DNA of 64,000 nt from contig NC_077232.1 in the NCBI RefSeq assembly GCF_027887165.1, forward strand, positions 15,029,255-15,093,254. The letters run 5' to 3'. The notes under the pieces were generated by a model. That model made no database searches and was not told where the DNA came from. It saw nothing but the letters and a program-made list of their open reading frames with translations. Below are positions 1 through 11,781 of this stretch, piece after piece. This DNA is from Monodelphis domestica (lineage: Eukaryota; Chordata; Mammalia; Didelphimorphia; Didelphidae). Each line of letters begins with the position of its first letter. Position 1 is the stretch's first letter. The position numbers and the translations under genes are program-made.

Positions 1-1485
1 AACACAGCTCAGCAGCAAGAACTAGAAAGAGAAATCCCATTCAAAATTACCAAAGACAAAATAAAATACTTAGGAATCTATCTCCCGAGACAAACACAGG
101 ATCTATATAAACACAACTACAAAACACTTTCCACACAACTAAAACTAGACTTGAACAATTGGAAGAACATTAACTGCTCATGGGTAGGACGAGCCAATAT
201 AATAAAAATGACCATCCTACCCAAACTCATCTATCTATTTAGTGCCATACCCATGGAACTTCCAAAAAATTTTTTTACTGATTTAGAAAAAAAACATAAC
301 AAAGTTCATTTGGAAGAACAAAACATCAAGGATATCCAGGGAAATAATGAAAAAAAAAATACAAAGGAAGGGGGTCTTGCAGTCCCAGATCTCAGACTAT
401 ATTACAAAGCAGCGGTCTTCAAAACAATTTGGTACTGGCTAAGAGACAGAAAGGAGGATCAGTGGAATAGACTGGGGGCAAGCAACCTCAGCAAGACAGT
501 ATATGACAAACCCAAAGATCCCAGCTTTTGGGACAAAAATCCACTATTTCATAAAAACTGCTGGGAAAATTGGAGGGCAGTATGGGAAAGATTAGTCTTA
601 GATCAACACCTCACACCCTACACCAAGATGAATTCAAAATGGATGAATGACTTGAACATAAAGAAGGAAACTATAAGAAAGTTAGGCGAACACAGAATAG
701 TATACATGTCAGACCTTTGGGAAGGGAAATACTTCAAAACCAAGCAAGAATTAGAAAGAGTTACAAAATGCAAAATAAATAATCTGGATTACATCAAATT
801 AAAAAGTTTTTGTACAAACAAAACCAATGTAACCAAAATCAGAAGGGTAGCAACAAATTGGGAAACAATCTTCATAAAAACCTCAGACAAAGGTTAAATT
901 ACTAAAATTTATAAAGAACTAAATCAATTGTACAAAAAATCAAGCCATTCTCCAATTGACAAATGGGCAAGGGACATGAACAGGCAATTCTCAGCCAAAG
1001 AAATCAAAACTATTAATAAGCACATGAAAAAGTGCTCTACATCTCTTATAATCAGAGAGATGCAAATCAAAACAACTCTGAGGTATCATCTCACACCTAG
1101 CAGATTGGCTAACATGACAGCTATGCAAAGTAATGAATGCTGGAGGGGATGTGGCAAAGTGGGGACATTAATTCATTGCTGGTGGAGTTGTGAATTGAAC
1201 CAACCATTCTGGAGGGCAATTTGGAACTATGTCCAAAGGGCGATAAAAGACTGTCTGCCCTTTGATCCAGCCATAGCACTGCTGGGCTTGTACCCCAAAG
1301 AGATAATGGACAAAAAGACTTGTACAAGAATATTCATAGCTGCACTCTTTGTGGTGGCCAAAAATTGGAAAATGAGGGGATGCCCTTCAATTGGGGAATG
1401 GCTGAACAAATTGTGGTATATGTTGGTGATGGAATACTATTGTGCTCAAAGGAATAATAAAGTGGAGGAATTCCATGGAGACTAG
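1..1485 (+). pseudogene. L1 ORF2 C-terminal part, broken
   Basis: This encodes the region downstream of the RT palm and the C-terminal zinc-like motif [18 protein letters not shown] (about 1137-1190), the C-X3-C-X7-H-X4-C arrangement typical of L1 ORF2. The frame is broken: the reading shifts near 290-350, where an A-rich stretch differs from sister copies, and a TAA at about 895-897 interrupts it. The final TAG at 1483-1485 replaces a TGG found in sister copies, which read on for about 30 more codons. It cannot encode an active protein. Confidence 0.93.
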
Positions 1486-1950
1486 AACAACCTCCAGGAA
1501 GTGATGCAGAGCAAAAGGAGCAGAACCAGGAAAACATTATACACAGAGACTGATACATTGTGGTACAATCGAAGGTGATGGACTTCTCCATTGGTATCAA
1601 TACAATTTCCCTGAACAATCTGCAGGGATCTAAAAAAAATACTACCCACAAGCAGAGGATAAACTGTGGGAGTAAAAACACTGATGAAAAGCAACTGCTT
1701 GACTACAGGGTTGGAGGAGATAAGACTGAGGAGAGACTCTAAATGAACACTATAATGCAAACTCCAATAACAGGGAAATGGGTTCGAGACAAGAACACAT
1801 GTGATAACCAGTGGAATCATGCGTCGGCTATGGGAGAGGGAAAGGCCGGGGGGGGGGGGGGGAGGGGAGGGGAGGAAAAGAAAACGATCTTTGTTTCCAG
1901 AGAATAATGTATGAAAACAACCAAATAAAATAATGTTTTAAAAAAAAAAG
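1..1950 (+). mobile_element. L1 retrotransposon, 3' portion (cut by window edge)
   Basis: The window opens inside L1 ORF2, just after the reverse transcriptase core. It continues through the C-terminal cysteine region, a 3' UTR, a G-run with GGGGA repeats at about 1849-1875, and ends in AATAAAATAATGTTTTA plus an A tail near 1940-1950. Protein wording (for example RVATNWETIFIKTSDKG) matches the copy at 40.9-47.4 kb more closely than the copies at 11.8, 24.7 and 61.8 kb, so it belongs to the older of two L1 groups in the window. The left end and its target duplication lie outside the window. Confidence 0.95.
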
Positions 1951-2677
1951 TTCTTTCTTGGGTGCCTTTTCATATAAATTAATTTCTCTATTTGTACTCT
2001 CACTCCCAACAAAATAATTATTTGGTATTATTAAAATTGTTCTCTCTCAAATCTTTCTCAATTTTGTTATTATTTCATTTTCTTACAATCTATCGTAATG
2101 CAACAACATCTTTCCTTTTCTCTTTTACTGGAATTATTTTCCTTTATTTTATTTCAATGAACTTTTTGGAACTGTTTACTCTTTTAAGTATCTGTATTTT
2201 CCTATTCTTCTTTACTTTGAATTTCAGAAGTATGAATTGAAATAGTTCCTTAATCCTAATTTTACTAAACCAATATTCTATAGATCTTTGATAGACTTTT
2301 TTCCTGAGGAAAAAGACTTCTTGTTTAAAAACATATATTGTCTGTGAATACAGATTTTTACCAAAGAACTTGGAATGCCAGATATCAGAGGTACTTAAAA
2401 GAAATTCATGATTTGTTGGAGGGAAGTTAAAATTACATCTGAGGTCCTTTCATTATCTAGAACATTACTCTTATGGCACCTATGACTTGCTAGGAAAAAA
2501 GTGAAATCGAGTGTGGAATGCTGGGTAAAACTCAGTAAGAAGCATTTATGAAAAAAAAGAATGATAGCTTTTGTAAGCTTCCAACACATAGCCACTTTGA
2601 GTTGATTATCAAGACTAAGAAGAGTGAATGAACCCTTTTTTCCCTAAAGAGTAACAAACTTCTGCCCTTGCCTTCAG
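1951..2677. other. V2R intron sequence, no recognised element
   Basis: AT-rich sequence between the L1 tail and the first V2R exon in the window. I see no conserved coding frame or familiar repeat. The pyrimidine-rich stretch and CAG directly before 2678 serve as the splice acceptor of the next exon. Confidence 0.6.
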
Positions 2678-2896
2678 CTCCTCCACTTCCTGAAGTGTGT
2701 TAATCCTGTCAATGGCATCAAAGATAACTTATGTGTAGATGGCCCCTCCATGACTGCTGAGACATATGATATCCTGAATTTTAGATCATTCCCTGGTAAG
2801 ATTTGGTCTGAGGTGAAAGTTGGAGAAGTGATTCCTCATGAAAAAGTGTTAAGCATTAATGAAGAGGACATAGATTGGCCAGAAGATTTCCCTCAG
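2678..2896 (+). CDS. Vomeronasal type-2 receptor, exon 4 equivalent (end of ligand-binding domain)
   Basis: This internal exon encodes 73 residues of the extracellular Venus-flytrap region of a class C chemosensory GPCR. It begins LLHFLK, matching the family's LHHFL start, and carries the family features YDILN (about residue 33), VKVGE and INEEDIDW near the end. It is flanked by an acceptor (CTTGCCTTCAG) and a donor (CAG/GTAAGA), both in phase 0, and has no stop. The expected upstream exons 1-3 lie left of the window. Its products would act in the dendritic membrane of basal vomeronasal neurons, sensing peptide or protein cues; that role is family knowledge. Confidence 0.9.
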
Positions 2897-3339
2897 GTAA
2901 GAGTCAAGTGAATACTAAGAGCTACATAGATGAGGCAGTCAGAAGCCTGGTCACTGTTGTCTTTTCATTAGACCTTAAAACTTCTATGAAGACATTGTGA
3001 ATGACGAGGACAGGACTGAAACATGTACTTTTTGCTTTTACTTTCAGTAAGACAGAAATTTGATTCCTCTCATTTGCTTTTCTCAATATTCCCTTACAAA
3101 TATTTCTGATTAAGTTATATAATGATCTGAATTAATCATATGATGAAAATCTGGAAATACCTCAGATCAAGTGGGAAAGTTTGAATAGAAACAGAAGGGG
3201 GGAGAATGGAAAACTTTTACCCTCAAAAGAGAGCTGTAACACCAAAGAATAGCTGATATAAACATTCAATCATGAGTTTGTTTACCCAAAAATTCTCATG
3301 ACTGAATTTAGAGGCTCTTAATTCAAATGTGTCTGCATA

Positions 3340-3565
3340 ATGGGAAGAGTGTCAGGAGTCAGGGAGGCTCCTTTTCTCCAGTTCAAATCTGCCTTCAAAT
3401 ACTTACTAGCTCTATGAGTCTGGGTCAGTCACTGAATCCTTTTTCCTTCATTTTTTATTTTTGGTAAAATCTGATGAGGAAGGAAATGGTTCACCAGTCT
3501 GGTATCTTTGATAAGAAAATGCCAAGTAAATTCCTGAAAAATGGCACAAATGCAAAATGACCAAA
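3340..3565 (+). repeat. tRNA-derived marsupial-type SINE, degraded
   Basis: It contains a diverged SINE body (GTTCAAATCTGCCTTCAAATACTTACTAGC followed by a GGTCAGTCACTGAATC block) and the typical tail block GGAAGGAAATGGTTCACCAG then TATCTTTGATAAGAAAATGCC. This order is what CORE-type tRNA SINEs in metatherian genomes show. The pol III A box is weak, so it is an old fossil copy lying in the V2R intron. Confidence 0.7.
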
Positions 3566-4262
3566 TAACAAATCGAATGTGGTGGGTATTTCCTCTTCTG
3601 ATATAGAACTTCTATATAGATTCAATTCTATTTGTCTATGGGAAGTCATAAATCCCACCTTCTCTGAATCAGCAGAGGTACATCCAGATGCCAGACTAAG
3701 AAACAAGATCAACCACTCAAATAACTTTATTCTTATTAATCAAGCAGATTCAATCAAACAAATATTAATTTATTACTGCTTTAAATTTTTTAAATTAAAA
3801 TATATTATAAACTGTCTAAAGTTATGACTCCCTGAGAAATTCAGGATACTTTACTCAAATACCAAGAACAGAACTTTTTTAGAGAACAAAAATATAAAGA
3901 AATATTTCCTCTTCTGTAAGCAATATGTTATTGCAACATTTCTTGTACAAAATGAACTTCACTGTAGAGATATGCTGTCACATATTTGGTGGAAAATATA
4001 CTATCAACACATTTGTATTTTATAAATTTGAGCAGCTATGCTGTGTCTTGTGTCGATTCTGTCCATATCCATGTCTTTAGGAACAGATTAGATGGAGTAG
4101 AAGAGGGATAATTGGGAGAAAATCTCCATTTAGAAATATATCATCCTTGTGGTTCCAAACTTCAAATATTTTATTCTAAAAGTCTGCTACAGAAGAAGTC
4201 TTAAATCGCCATTTCCTCATCTTGCACTGATATTTTTTTCTCTTCCTTTAATGGAAACTCAG

Positions 4263-4386
4263 ATTCCAACTTCTATCTGCAGTGTGGCCTGTGGGGCAGG
4301 ATTCAAGAAGCAATTTCGTGAAGGCCAGCCCATCTGCTGCTTTGACTGTACCCTGTGCCCTGATGGGAAGATTTCTAATAAAACAG
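4263..4386 (+). CDS. Vomeronasal type-2 receptor, exon 5 equivalent (cysteine-rich linker)
   Basis: This 124-bp exon has the standard length of V2R exon 5. It encodes IPTSICSVACGAGF and then CCFDCTLCPDGKISNKT, the first six cysteines of the nine-cysteine (NCD3G) linker that joins the ligand domain to the membrane domain. The acceptor is ACTCAG at 4257-4262 after a T-rich tract. The donor is ACAG/GTGGGT in phase 1. The leftover G joins AT of the next exon to make Asp, so the reading frame is preserved across the 6.2-kb intron. Confidence 0.92.
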
Positions 4387-6206
4387 GTGGGTGCCTAAAG
4401 AGAATGAGTTCTGCCAAATTATAAACATTGGATTTCTTTCTTTTTATTTAATTTTAGTTTCATGGCCGAACCTGAGAAATTTTTCTCTTAACAGAGTCAT
4501 ATGGAATATTTCTATGTCATATTGTGTCCTAACAATATTTACTTCAATTAGCAAAATTCCATTTACCATAGCTTAGACTTTGAAAATTATATTCCCATAT
4601 TTTCAACTCAATTATGTTCCATTCATTTTTTATTATCAATTAAAACTAACTTCATTTTGAGGTTTCAGAATATAGAGGATACATTGCAGCAGATTTATAT
4701 TTATGTGTTGACATTATACCTTTAAAGTATTCTATACATTTAAAAGGTGTTTTAATTATAGCAAAATGATTTTCAAATTAAGATCCTGCTTATTATAGTG
4801 AACTTAATATTTTCTTTAAAAGTATTCCATTAAACATTCAATTGTGTTCAGATAACTGTTGTCATTATCTTATTGTTAAAAAGAGATCAATCCATAATCT
4901 AAGAACATCCCCTGTTTAAAACATATTTTAACTGTGATTCTGAAACAAAGATTTTTTAATTTCAAAAGAACAAGATAAATTACGAATAGGGTATTAATAT
5001 ATACTATGATACATTTAAAATTAAGTACAAATAACAGGAACAAAAACAATTCCTTATTCCCTGATAAGTATTTTGCATTTAAACTAGAAAATGATGAAAG
5101 AATTATTGAGCACTTGAAACTAATGCATATACTATTTGGTTCACACCAGTTTATTTCCCTTTCCCCTAACTCTGCCATTTACAATGCAAAGGCAGAAGTA
5201 TATAAAAGACTTAGAAACATCTTCTTTGATGTTTATTTCTCTTATATTTTTCTTTCTTGTTTGCTAAGATTGAATAAAATAATGAGCGTCTAAAATACGA
5301 AGAATCTATGACTGTCTCCATTTCTTCATGGGAAAAAGGTTTAAAAGATTATTAATTTCATAGTGCTAATATTCAAATAAAATGGAAAAACTGAGTATAA
5401 AAATGTCATATATAAATCACAAAGGGTGACTGGTCACTCTTCCTTCTACCTATTATTGATTTTTTTTCCTTTTTTTAAATTTTTGTCCATGGCTAAATAG
5501 TAAAAGAGTTTATATCCAATACTTGCAGATCATGACTAAATTGACATCCACCCTCTAACTGAATAATGAATGATTTCTAATCTACCACATTGTTTGAATA
5601 AATGCTACTTAATCTAATCCTTTTCCTATAATATTTCTGTTGTATATCTCTAAATTTCACTCTCTACCCACATCTCATAAGCACAAATAAATGTTCTAGT
5701 TAATAAGTATATACTTTATTAATAGTTCAGGTAAAATAGAGCAAATAATTAGAATTTATGTACATTTATAAAAAACACACTTGGTGAGAGTAATAGTCCC
5801 TGATGATGAAATAATGCTAATGTATGCAATAAAAGTATCATCCTGATGAGTGGAAATTATAAAGGAGACAGATTTGAAATCGACACTTGATAGCCTGAGG
5901 AAAGTTTGGAACCATTGCTATAGATTCTAAATTAAGAAACCAAAATATTTATGAAAACTATCTTTAACAACATTCAGTGGGACACGTTTGATTACCATCA
6001 ACAGAATCCTGGACCTAAAGGAACTGGAAGACTTGCAATTGTGCATTTTCTTTAAAGAATTTTTATAATAGATAAAGATTACAGAATAAATTCTTCTCTA
6101 TTTCATTACTATTGTTAGAATACTATATACAAATATAAAAATATACATATACACTATATATATATAAGTAAATATAAATATATATATATATGTAAACTTA
6201 TATATA
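4387..6206 (+). other. V2R intron, left part, with TA microsatellite
   Basis: AT-rich intron sequence without a recognisable gene. At about 6122-6206 it becomes a TA/ATAT simple repeat that directly abuts the non-LTR element. I found no V2R exon or splice-site pair here. Confidence 0.6.
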
Positions 6207-9200
6207 TAGTCAGGAGTGTATGGGGTATTCAGGGAGGGGTAGTATCTCTGGTATGGAGGGCTTGTCGTGCCCTCCTAGGGCAGCTCTCCAGCCTCTGACC
6301 CCCACCTGACACCCAGCTCTCACTTGTGGCTCCCAGTAGCTGCTAGCATGCGGCAGTGGCCACACCCCGGGCAACGGCTTCGACAGGCCGGCTAAACCTT
6401 ATGAGGGTAGCCATTGGGTCATCGACCCCTGGTGAACCAGGGCTTTGCTCACCCAGCATGTGAAGACTGCTTCGGTGGAACAGGCGGAAGAAACCAACAA
6501 GAAGTTTCAACGACTGAGATGGCGATGCAGCAAAGCACTGTGGAGTGCTTAGTGCGTGATGGAGCACAAAAGACAACACGACTATCCAATGCAGTTGAGA
6601 AAGTCTCCAGGTGTAACGACTTTTCGTGCCACTGGACCCAGGCTTCCAACACCGAGAGAGTGGGACTGTCTCTGTGTATCGACTTTTCCACTTAAATCTC
6701 TTTCACACACAAGTATCTTTGTGCGCACTCATCTATCCTGACCCCGTCCACCCTCTTCAAGACCTGTGGTGATGGGGGAATGGCAACACAACAGGTGGAG
6801 GTGACCACTGGCAGTTGTAGTCATGATCCTGCACTTAGGTGGCCCATGGACCAGTGGTCGCTCGGCCCTGTGGGCAGCAGGGACGTTCGGCAGCATCCTG
6901 GGAGACTGAGCAGCCCTCTCTAAGACAGCACTGCTCACCCTAATCAAGGGAGGGGACTAGAAAAGGTGTCCCAAACATTGCCTGCCCTATAAACACCCGG
7001 TCAGCACACCACGACTGACGGGTCATCCCTTTAAGCAGTCGAAATCAAAAGAAACAAAATACAAAGAAACTCCTACTAGGATCATGGAACATCAGAACAT
7101 TACTTGACAGAGAGAATACCCCAAGACCTGAGAGAAGAACAGCTCTAATCGGTAAAGAACTGGCACGATATAACATCAACACCACAGCTCTAAGCAAAAC
7201 ATGTTTACCAGAAGAGGGATCGCTCAGTGAACCCACCACTGGATACACCTTCTTCTGGAAAGGTAGAGCCTAGAATGAAGACAGAATCCACGGTGTTGGC
7301 CTGGCTATCAAGACCAGTTTGCTCAAACAACTGCCAGACTTGCCTGTGGGCATCAGCGAGAGGCTCATGAAGATCCATTTACCTCTCAGCAAAGACCGGT
7401 ATGCCACAATCATCAGCACATATGCCCCAGTGCATATGCCCCAACACTGACCAGCACAGAGGAGACCATCGAGCAGTTCTACTCTGACCTGAGTGCCGTC
7501 CTGCACTCAGTGCCCACAAATGACAAGCTGATACTACTGGGAGACTTCAATGCCCGCGTTGGCCAGGACCATGAAACATAGAAAGGAGCGCTTGGCGAAC
7601 ATGGCATGGGCAAAATGAACAACAATGGCCTACTGCTACTCATCAAATGCTCAGAGTTCGAACTCACGAAAACTGTGTTCAGAATGGTGAACAAATATAA
7701 AACAATGTTTATGTACCCACAATCAAAACAGTGGCATCTCACTGACTACATCATTTACGACGGCGAGAGATCCAGGATATAAAGATCACCAGAGCCCTGA
7801 GAGGAGCTGAATGCTGGACAGACCACCGATTGGTTACAATGACTCTTCTAATGCGCATTGCACCTCGCTATCCAAAACGCTCCCAGACAGTTCACTCATT
7901 TTACAACATGAGTCATCTTAGAGATCCATCTTATTTGCAAATATTCCAGTCCTGCCTGAATGACAAGCTGTCTGCCAAGGGACCACTCACTAGAAGCACA
8001 ACCAAGAAATGGAACCAGGTCAGAGACACAGTGAAGGAAACATCAAAGGCAGTCCTGGGCCACAAACAACGCAACCACCAGGACTGGTTCAACGAGAACA
8101 ACACTGCTATTGAAGATCTATTGAGCAAAAAGAACAAAGCCTTTATGGAGTGGCAAAATAACCCAAACTCTGCTCCTAAAAAGGACAGATTCAAGTCTCT
8201 CCAAGCCACAGAGCAGTGTGAGATCAGGAAGATGCAAGACCAATGGTGGGAAAAAAGGCAGAAGAAATCCAGCTCTTTGCTGATACAAAAAACTACAAAC
8301 AATTTTTCAGTGCCCTCAAGACTATCTATGGGCCATTAAAACACACCACCACACCCTTGCTATCCTCTGATGGTGACACTCTCATAGAAGATAATAAAGG
8401 CATCAGCAACAGGTGGAAAGAACACTTCAGTCAGCTTCTCAACCGACCCTCTTCATTCAACCGAAGCTCACTTGACCAGATCCCCCAAAACTACACCATT
8501 GAACAACTTGACATCCCTCCATCAATAGAGGAAGTCCAAAAAGCCATTAAAAAAATGAGCGCAGGCAAGGTACCCAGTAAAGATGGGATCCCAACCAAGG
8601 TGTACAAGGCCTTAAATGGAAAGGAGCTCCAGGCATTCCACATAGTGCTGACCAGCATGAGAGATGCCTCCATCGTAGCCCTATACAAGAACAAAAGTCA
8701 CGAGCAGCCTGTGACAACTACAGAGTCATCTCACTACTCTCCAGTGCTGGAAAGATCCTCGCCCGTGTTTTACTCAACAGACTCCTGTCATCTGTTTCAG
8801 AGCATAACCTGCCTGAATCACAATGTGGCTTCAGACCAGATTGTAGCACCATCGACATGCTCTTCATGGTGAGGCAAATGCAGGAAAAATGCCTTGAGCA
8901 GAACCTGAGTCTCTACATTGTCTTCATAGACTTGATAAAAGCATTCGACACTGTGAACAGGGATGCATTGTGGGTGATCCTTAGCAAGCTCTGTTGTCTA
9001 GCAAAATTCGTCAAACTGATCCAGCTCTTTCATGTCGACATGACAGGGGAAGTGCTATCTGGTGGAGAGACTTCTGATCGCTTCAACATCTCCAATGGCG
9101 TGAAACCAGGCTGTGTCCTCACTCCGGTACTATTCAACCTATCCTTCATCCAAGTATTACAACATGCTGTGATGGATCTAGACCTGGGCGTCTATATCAA

Positions 9201-10310
9201 ATACTGACTGGATGGCTCACTATTCGACCTTTGCCACCTGACTGCAAAAACAAAGACAACAGAGAAACTCATCCTGGAAGCTCTCTTTGCAGATGACTGT
9301 GCTCTCATGGCCCACCAAGAAAATCATCTTCAAACCATTGTGGACAGGTTCTCCACCACTACAAAATTGTTTGGCCTGACTATCAGGTTCAGCCAAACAG
9401 AGGTGCTGTTCCAACCTGCACCAGGGAGGCCAACGAACCAGCTGTGCATTACAATCGACGGCACGCAGCTTTCTAACGTCAACACTTTCAAGTACCTGGG
9501 CAGCACCATCGCCAACGACGGGTCCCTAGACCATGAGATCAATGCCAGGATCCAAAAGGCCAGCCAGGCACTTGGGTGGCTGCTCTGCAAAGTCCTCCAA
9601 CACAGAGGTATAATCACTGCTTGGAAGCTCATAGTGTACAAAGCAGTGGTCCTCAGCTTGCTCCTGTATGGTTGTGAGACATGGACACTGTACCAGAAGT
9701 TCATGAAACAGCTGGAGCAATTCCACCAAAGCTCTCTCAGGTCAATCATGAGGATCCGATGGCAGGACTGAATCACCAACCAGGAAGTCCTCAACAGAGC
9801 CAACTCCACCAGCATCGAAGTGATGGTCCTAAAAACCCAGCTACAATGGTCTGGACACGTCATCCGCATGAACCCACAGCGAATACCAAGACAGGTATTC
9901 TATGGTGAACTGTCAGCTGGACTCAGGAAACAAGGCCGACCAAAGAAAAGATTCAAGGATCAGCTAAAGTCCAACTTGAAGTGGGCTGGCATGATACCAA
10001 AGCAACTAGAACTCTCTGCCTCTGACAGAAGCAGCTGGCGAACCCACATTAACCATGCCACCACCACCTTGGAGATGAACTATGTTGACGTCTTGCAGCT
10101 GCTCATGAATGCTGAAACCAGGCCAGAACCGCACCTCCCGTAACAACTGGCGTCCCATGCCCCATGAGCCACAAACTCTGTGCCTTAGCCTTTGGGCTTC
10201 AAAGCGACATGAGGGTACATCAATAGATGGTAAAGCACAAAGACAATTTTCATTCTCGGTCACCGAGAGACTACCACTATATAGAGTCATCACTTAGGCC
10301 TTAAGGTCTT
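6207..10310 (+). mobile_element. Non-L1 non-LTR retrotransposon (RTE-like), degenerate, inside V2R intron
   Basis: A GC-richer block with an AP endonuclease-like N-terminal region, a reverse transcriptase, and a C-terminal tail ending in a short AT-rich stretch without a poly(A) tail. The GSWNIRTL start, KAFDTVNRDALW palm motif, LFADDCALMA active site and C-terminal WSGHVIRM block are unlike L1 and resemble RTE-superfamily or RTEX-type elements; the exact clade is uncertain. The region 6207-7050 is presumed 5' UTR or promoter. The base composition contrasts sharply with the AT-rich intron around it. Confidence 0.75.
7069..10143 (+). pseudogene. RTE-like endonuclease/reverse transcriptase ORF, broken
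   Basis: The endonuclease domain begins around 7069 (LLLGSWNIRTLL) and is cut by an in-frame TAG at about 7270-7273, with frameshifts following. RT motifs then appear in several frames: VQKAIKKMSAGKVPSKDGIP at about 8530-8600, FIDLIKAFDTVNRDALW at about 8924-8975, GVKPGCVLTPVLFN at about 9098-9140, and LFADDCALMA at about 9282-9312. A C-terminal part with IRWQD, a TGA, then GHVIRM and YGEL runs to 10143. The catalytic aspartates are still readable, but stops and shifts make it a fossil. Direction matches the host gene. Confidence 0.8.
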
Positions 10311-10595
10311 TCTGTGGAGAGTTAAATTTTGGAATGGGTCATAGTTTAATTTTCGTTTAAGAAATATGTGACAGAATGAATAATTAACAAGTTTTTTCTA
10401 CAATTAGAGATAAAGAGAAACTAAAATATGCTTTTTTTTTATTTCACTTACTGTCTAGAATTCTTATCCTTCTGACTGAAGAAGAGTCCCAAAAAAGTTG
10501 AGCTGCATGTGGAATGTCTATTGTTGAACTTACTGGAGAAAGAAAAGTCTACTGCATATAAAACAGAGTGAGATTAATTTTTATTGTATTTCCAG
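10311..10595 (+). other. V2R intron, right part, with splice acceptor
   Basis: Ordinary AT-rich intron. The last bases (TTTTTATTGTATTTCCAG, ending 10595) form a good polypyrimidine tract and acceptor for the V2R membrane exon. Confidence 0.7.
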
Positions 10596-11500
10596 ATGCA
10601 GAAGAGTGCATGGAATGCCCTGAAGATCAGTACCCAAGTAAGGAGAAAGATAGATGCCTGCCCAGGACACTAACTTATCTGGCTTATGAAGAGACTCTGG
10701 GAATGATTCTGGCCTCTTCAGCTTTCTGCTTCTCCATTCTCACAACCTTTGTCCTAGGAGTGTTTGTGATGCACAGAGACACCCCCATAGTTAAAGCCAA
10801 TAATCGCAGTCTGAGCTACATTCTGCTCATATCTCTCACCCTTTGCTTCCTTTCTTCTTTACTCTTCATTGGTCATCCTACACCAGCCATCTGCATCTTA
10901 AGACAAACCACATTTGCCATTGTGTTCACTGTGGCCATTGCTTCCATCTTGGCCAAAACCATCACTGTGGTTCTGGCCTTTAGGGCCACTAAGCCAGGGA
11001 GCAAGCTCAGGAGGTGGCTGAGACCAGCAGTATCTCATTCCCTCATTTTCATTTGCACACTTATCCAGATGGGCCTCTGTGGCATCTGGCTGGGGACAGA
11101 TCCCCCATTCTTTGAGATGGATACACACTCTGAGGCTTTCTTCATTGTCATTCAGTGCAATGAGGGCTCTCTTGTGACCTTCTACTGTGTCCTTGGTTAC
11201 ATGGGCTTCCTGGCCTTGGTCAGCTTTACTTTGGCTTTCCTGGCAAGGAATCTGCCAGACACTTTCAATGAAGCCAAGTACCTGACATTCAGCATGCTGG
11301 TGTTTTGCAGTGTCTGGATTTCCTTCTTGCCCGCATATCAGAGCACCAAAGGGAAGGCCATGGTGGCCATGGAGATCTTTTCCATCTTGGTCTCCAGTGC
11401 TGGGATTCTTATCTGTATCTTTGCTCCCAAATGCTATGTGATCCTCCTGAGGCCTGACAGAAATACCCTGGAAATCTTGAAAAACAAAGCTAGTCCTTGA
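10596..11500 (+). CDS. Vomeronasal type-2 receptor, last exon: end of cysteine-rich linker, 7TM domain and C-terminus
   Basis: This exon is 301 codons plus two phase bases and is open to TGA at 11498-11500. It starts with the last three linker cysteines (AEECMECPEDQYPSKEKDRC), completing nine. Seven hydrophobic segments follow. Hallmark V2R signatures include DTPIVKANNRSLSY after TM1, LAKTITVVLAF, LCGIWLGT, NLPDTFNEAKYLTFSMLVF, PAYQSTKGKAMVAMEIFSI and FAPKCYVILLRP. The acceptor lies directly before 10596. The coupling partners expected for this family are Gαo and TRPC2; this is family knowledge, not visible here. No break is visible in the three exons present, so the gene could be functional if exons 1-3 are intact. 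Confidence 0.95.
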
Positions 11501-11768
11501 GGAGCAATGTGTTCTGAAGCTCTTCCTCACAAATCTTAAAGATATAGCTCTTGCTTCTTAATTAATGATTTAAAATACTCTAGCTTTCATACCATTTATT
11601 TTCTGTTATCATCATGTCTTTCTTTTGTACTAAATTCAAAAATTATATTGAAGAAAATCATATTGCTTGACTTCTGGAGAGAGTTAGAATTAAATTACTA
11701 TATATAAAAAATGGCCTCTAAAGAGCAGAACCTTAATATGTTGATGAAAATGAAAACAATATTCTAAA
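11501..11768 (+). other. Probable V2R 3' UTR
   Basis: AT-rich sequence between the V2R stop codon and the L1. The first AATAAA after the stop starts at 11769, about 270 bases downstream, exactly where the L1 target duplication begins. No other feature is seen. Confidence 0.6.
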
Positions 11769-11781
11769 AATAAATTACATA
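11769..11781 (+). promoter_or_regulatory. Candidate V2R poly(A) signal inside the left L1 target-site duplication
   Basis: AATAAATTACATA starts with the canonical hexamer AATAAA. The same 13 bases recur at 16058-16070 on the far side of the L1. A TG-rich tract (TGTGTGTGTATGTGTG) follows the right copy at 16071 and looks like a GU-rich downstream element. The poly(A)-site role is inferred. Confidence 0.5.

Noticed and set aside
10898..11530. Long minus-strand open frame opposite the V2R 7TM exon
   Set aside because: It is a shadow of the strongly conserved plus-strand exon; it has no recognisable protein features.
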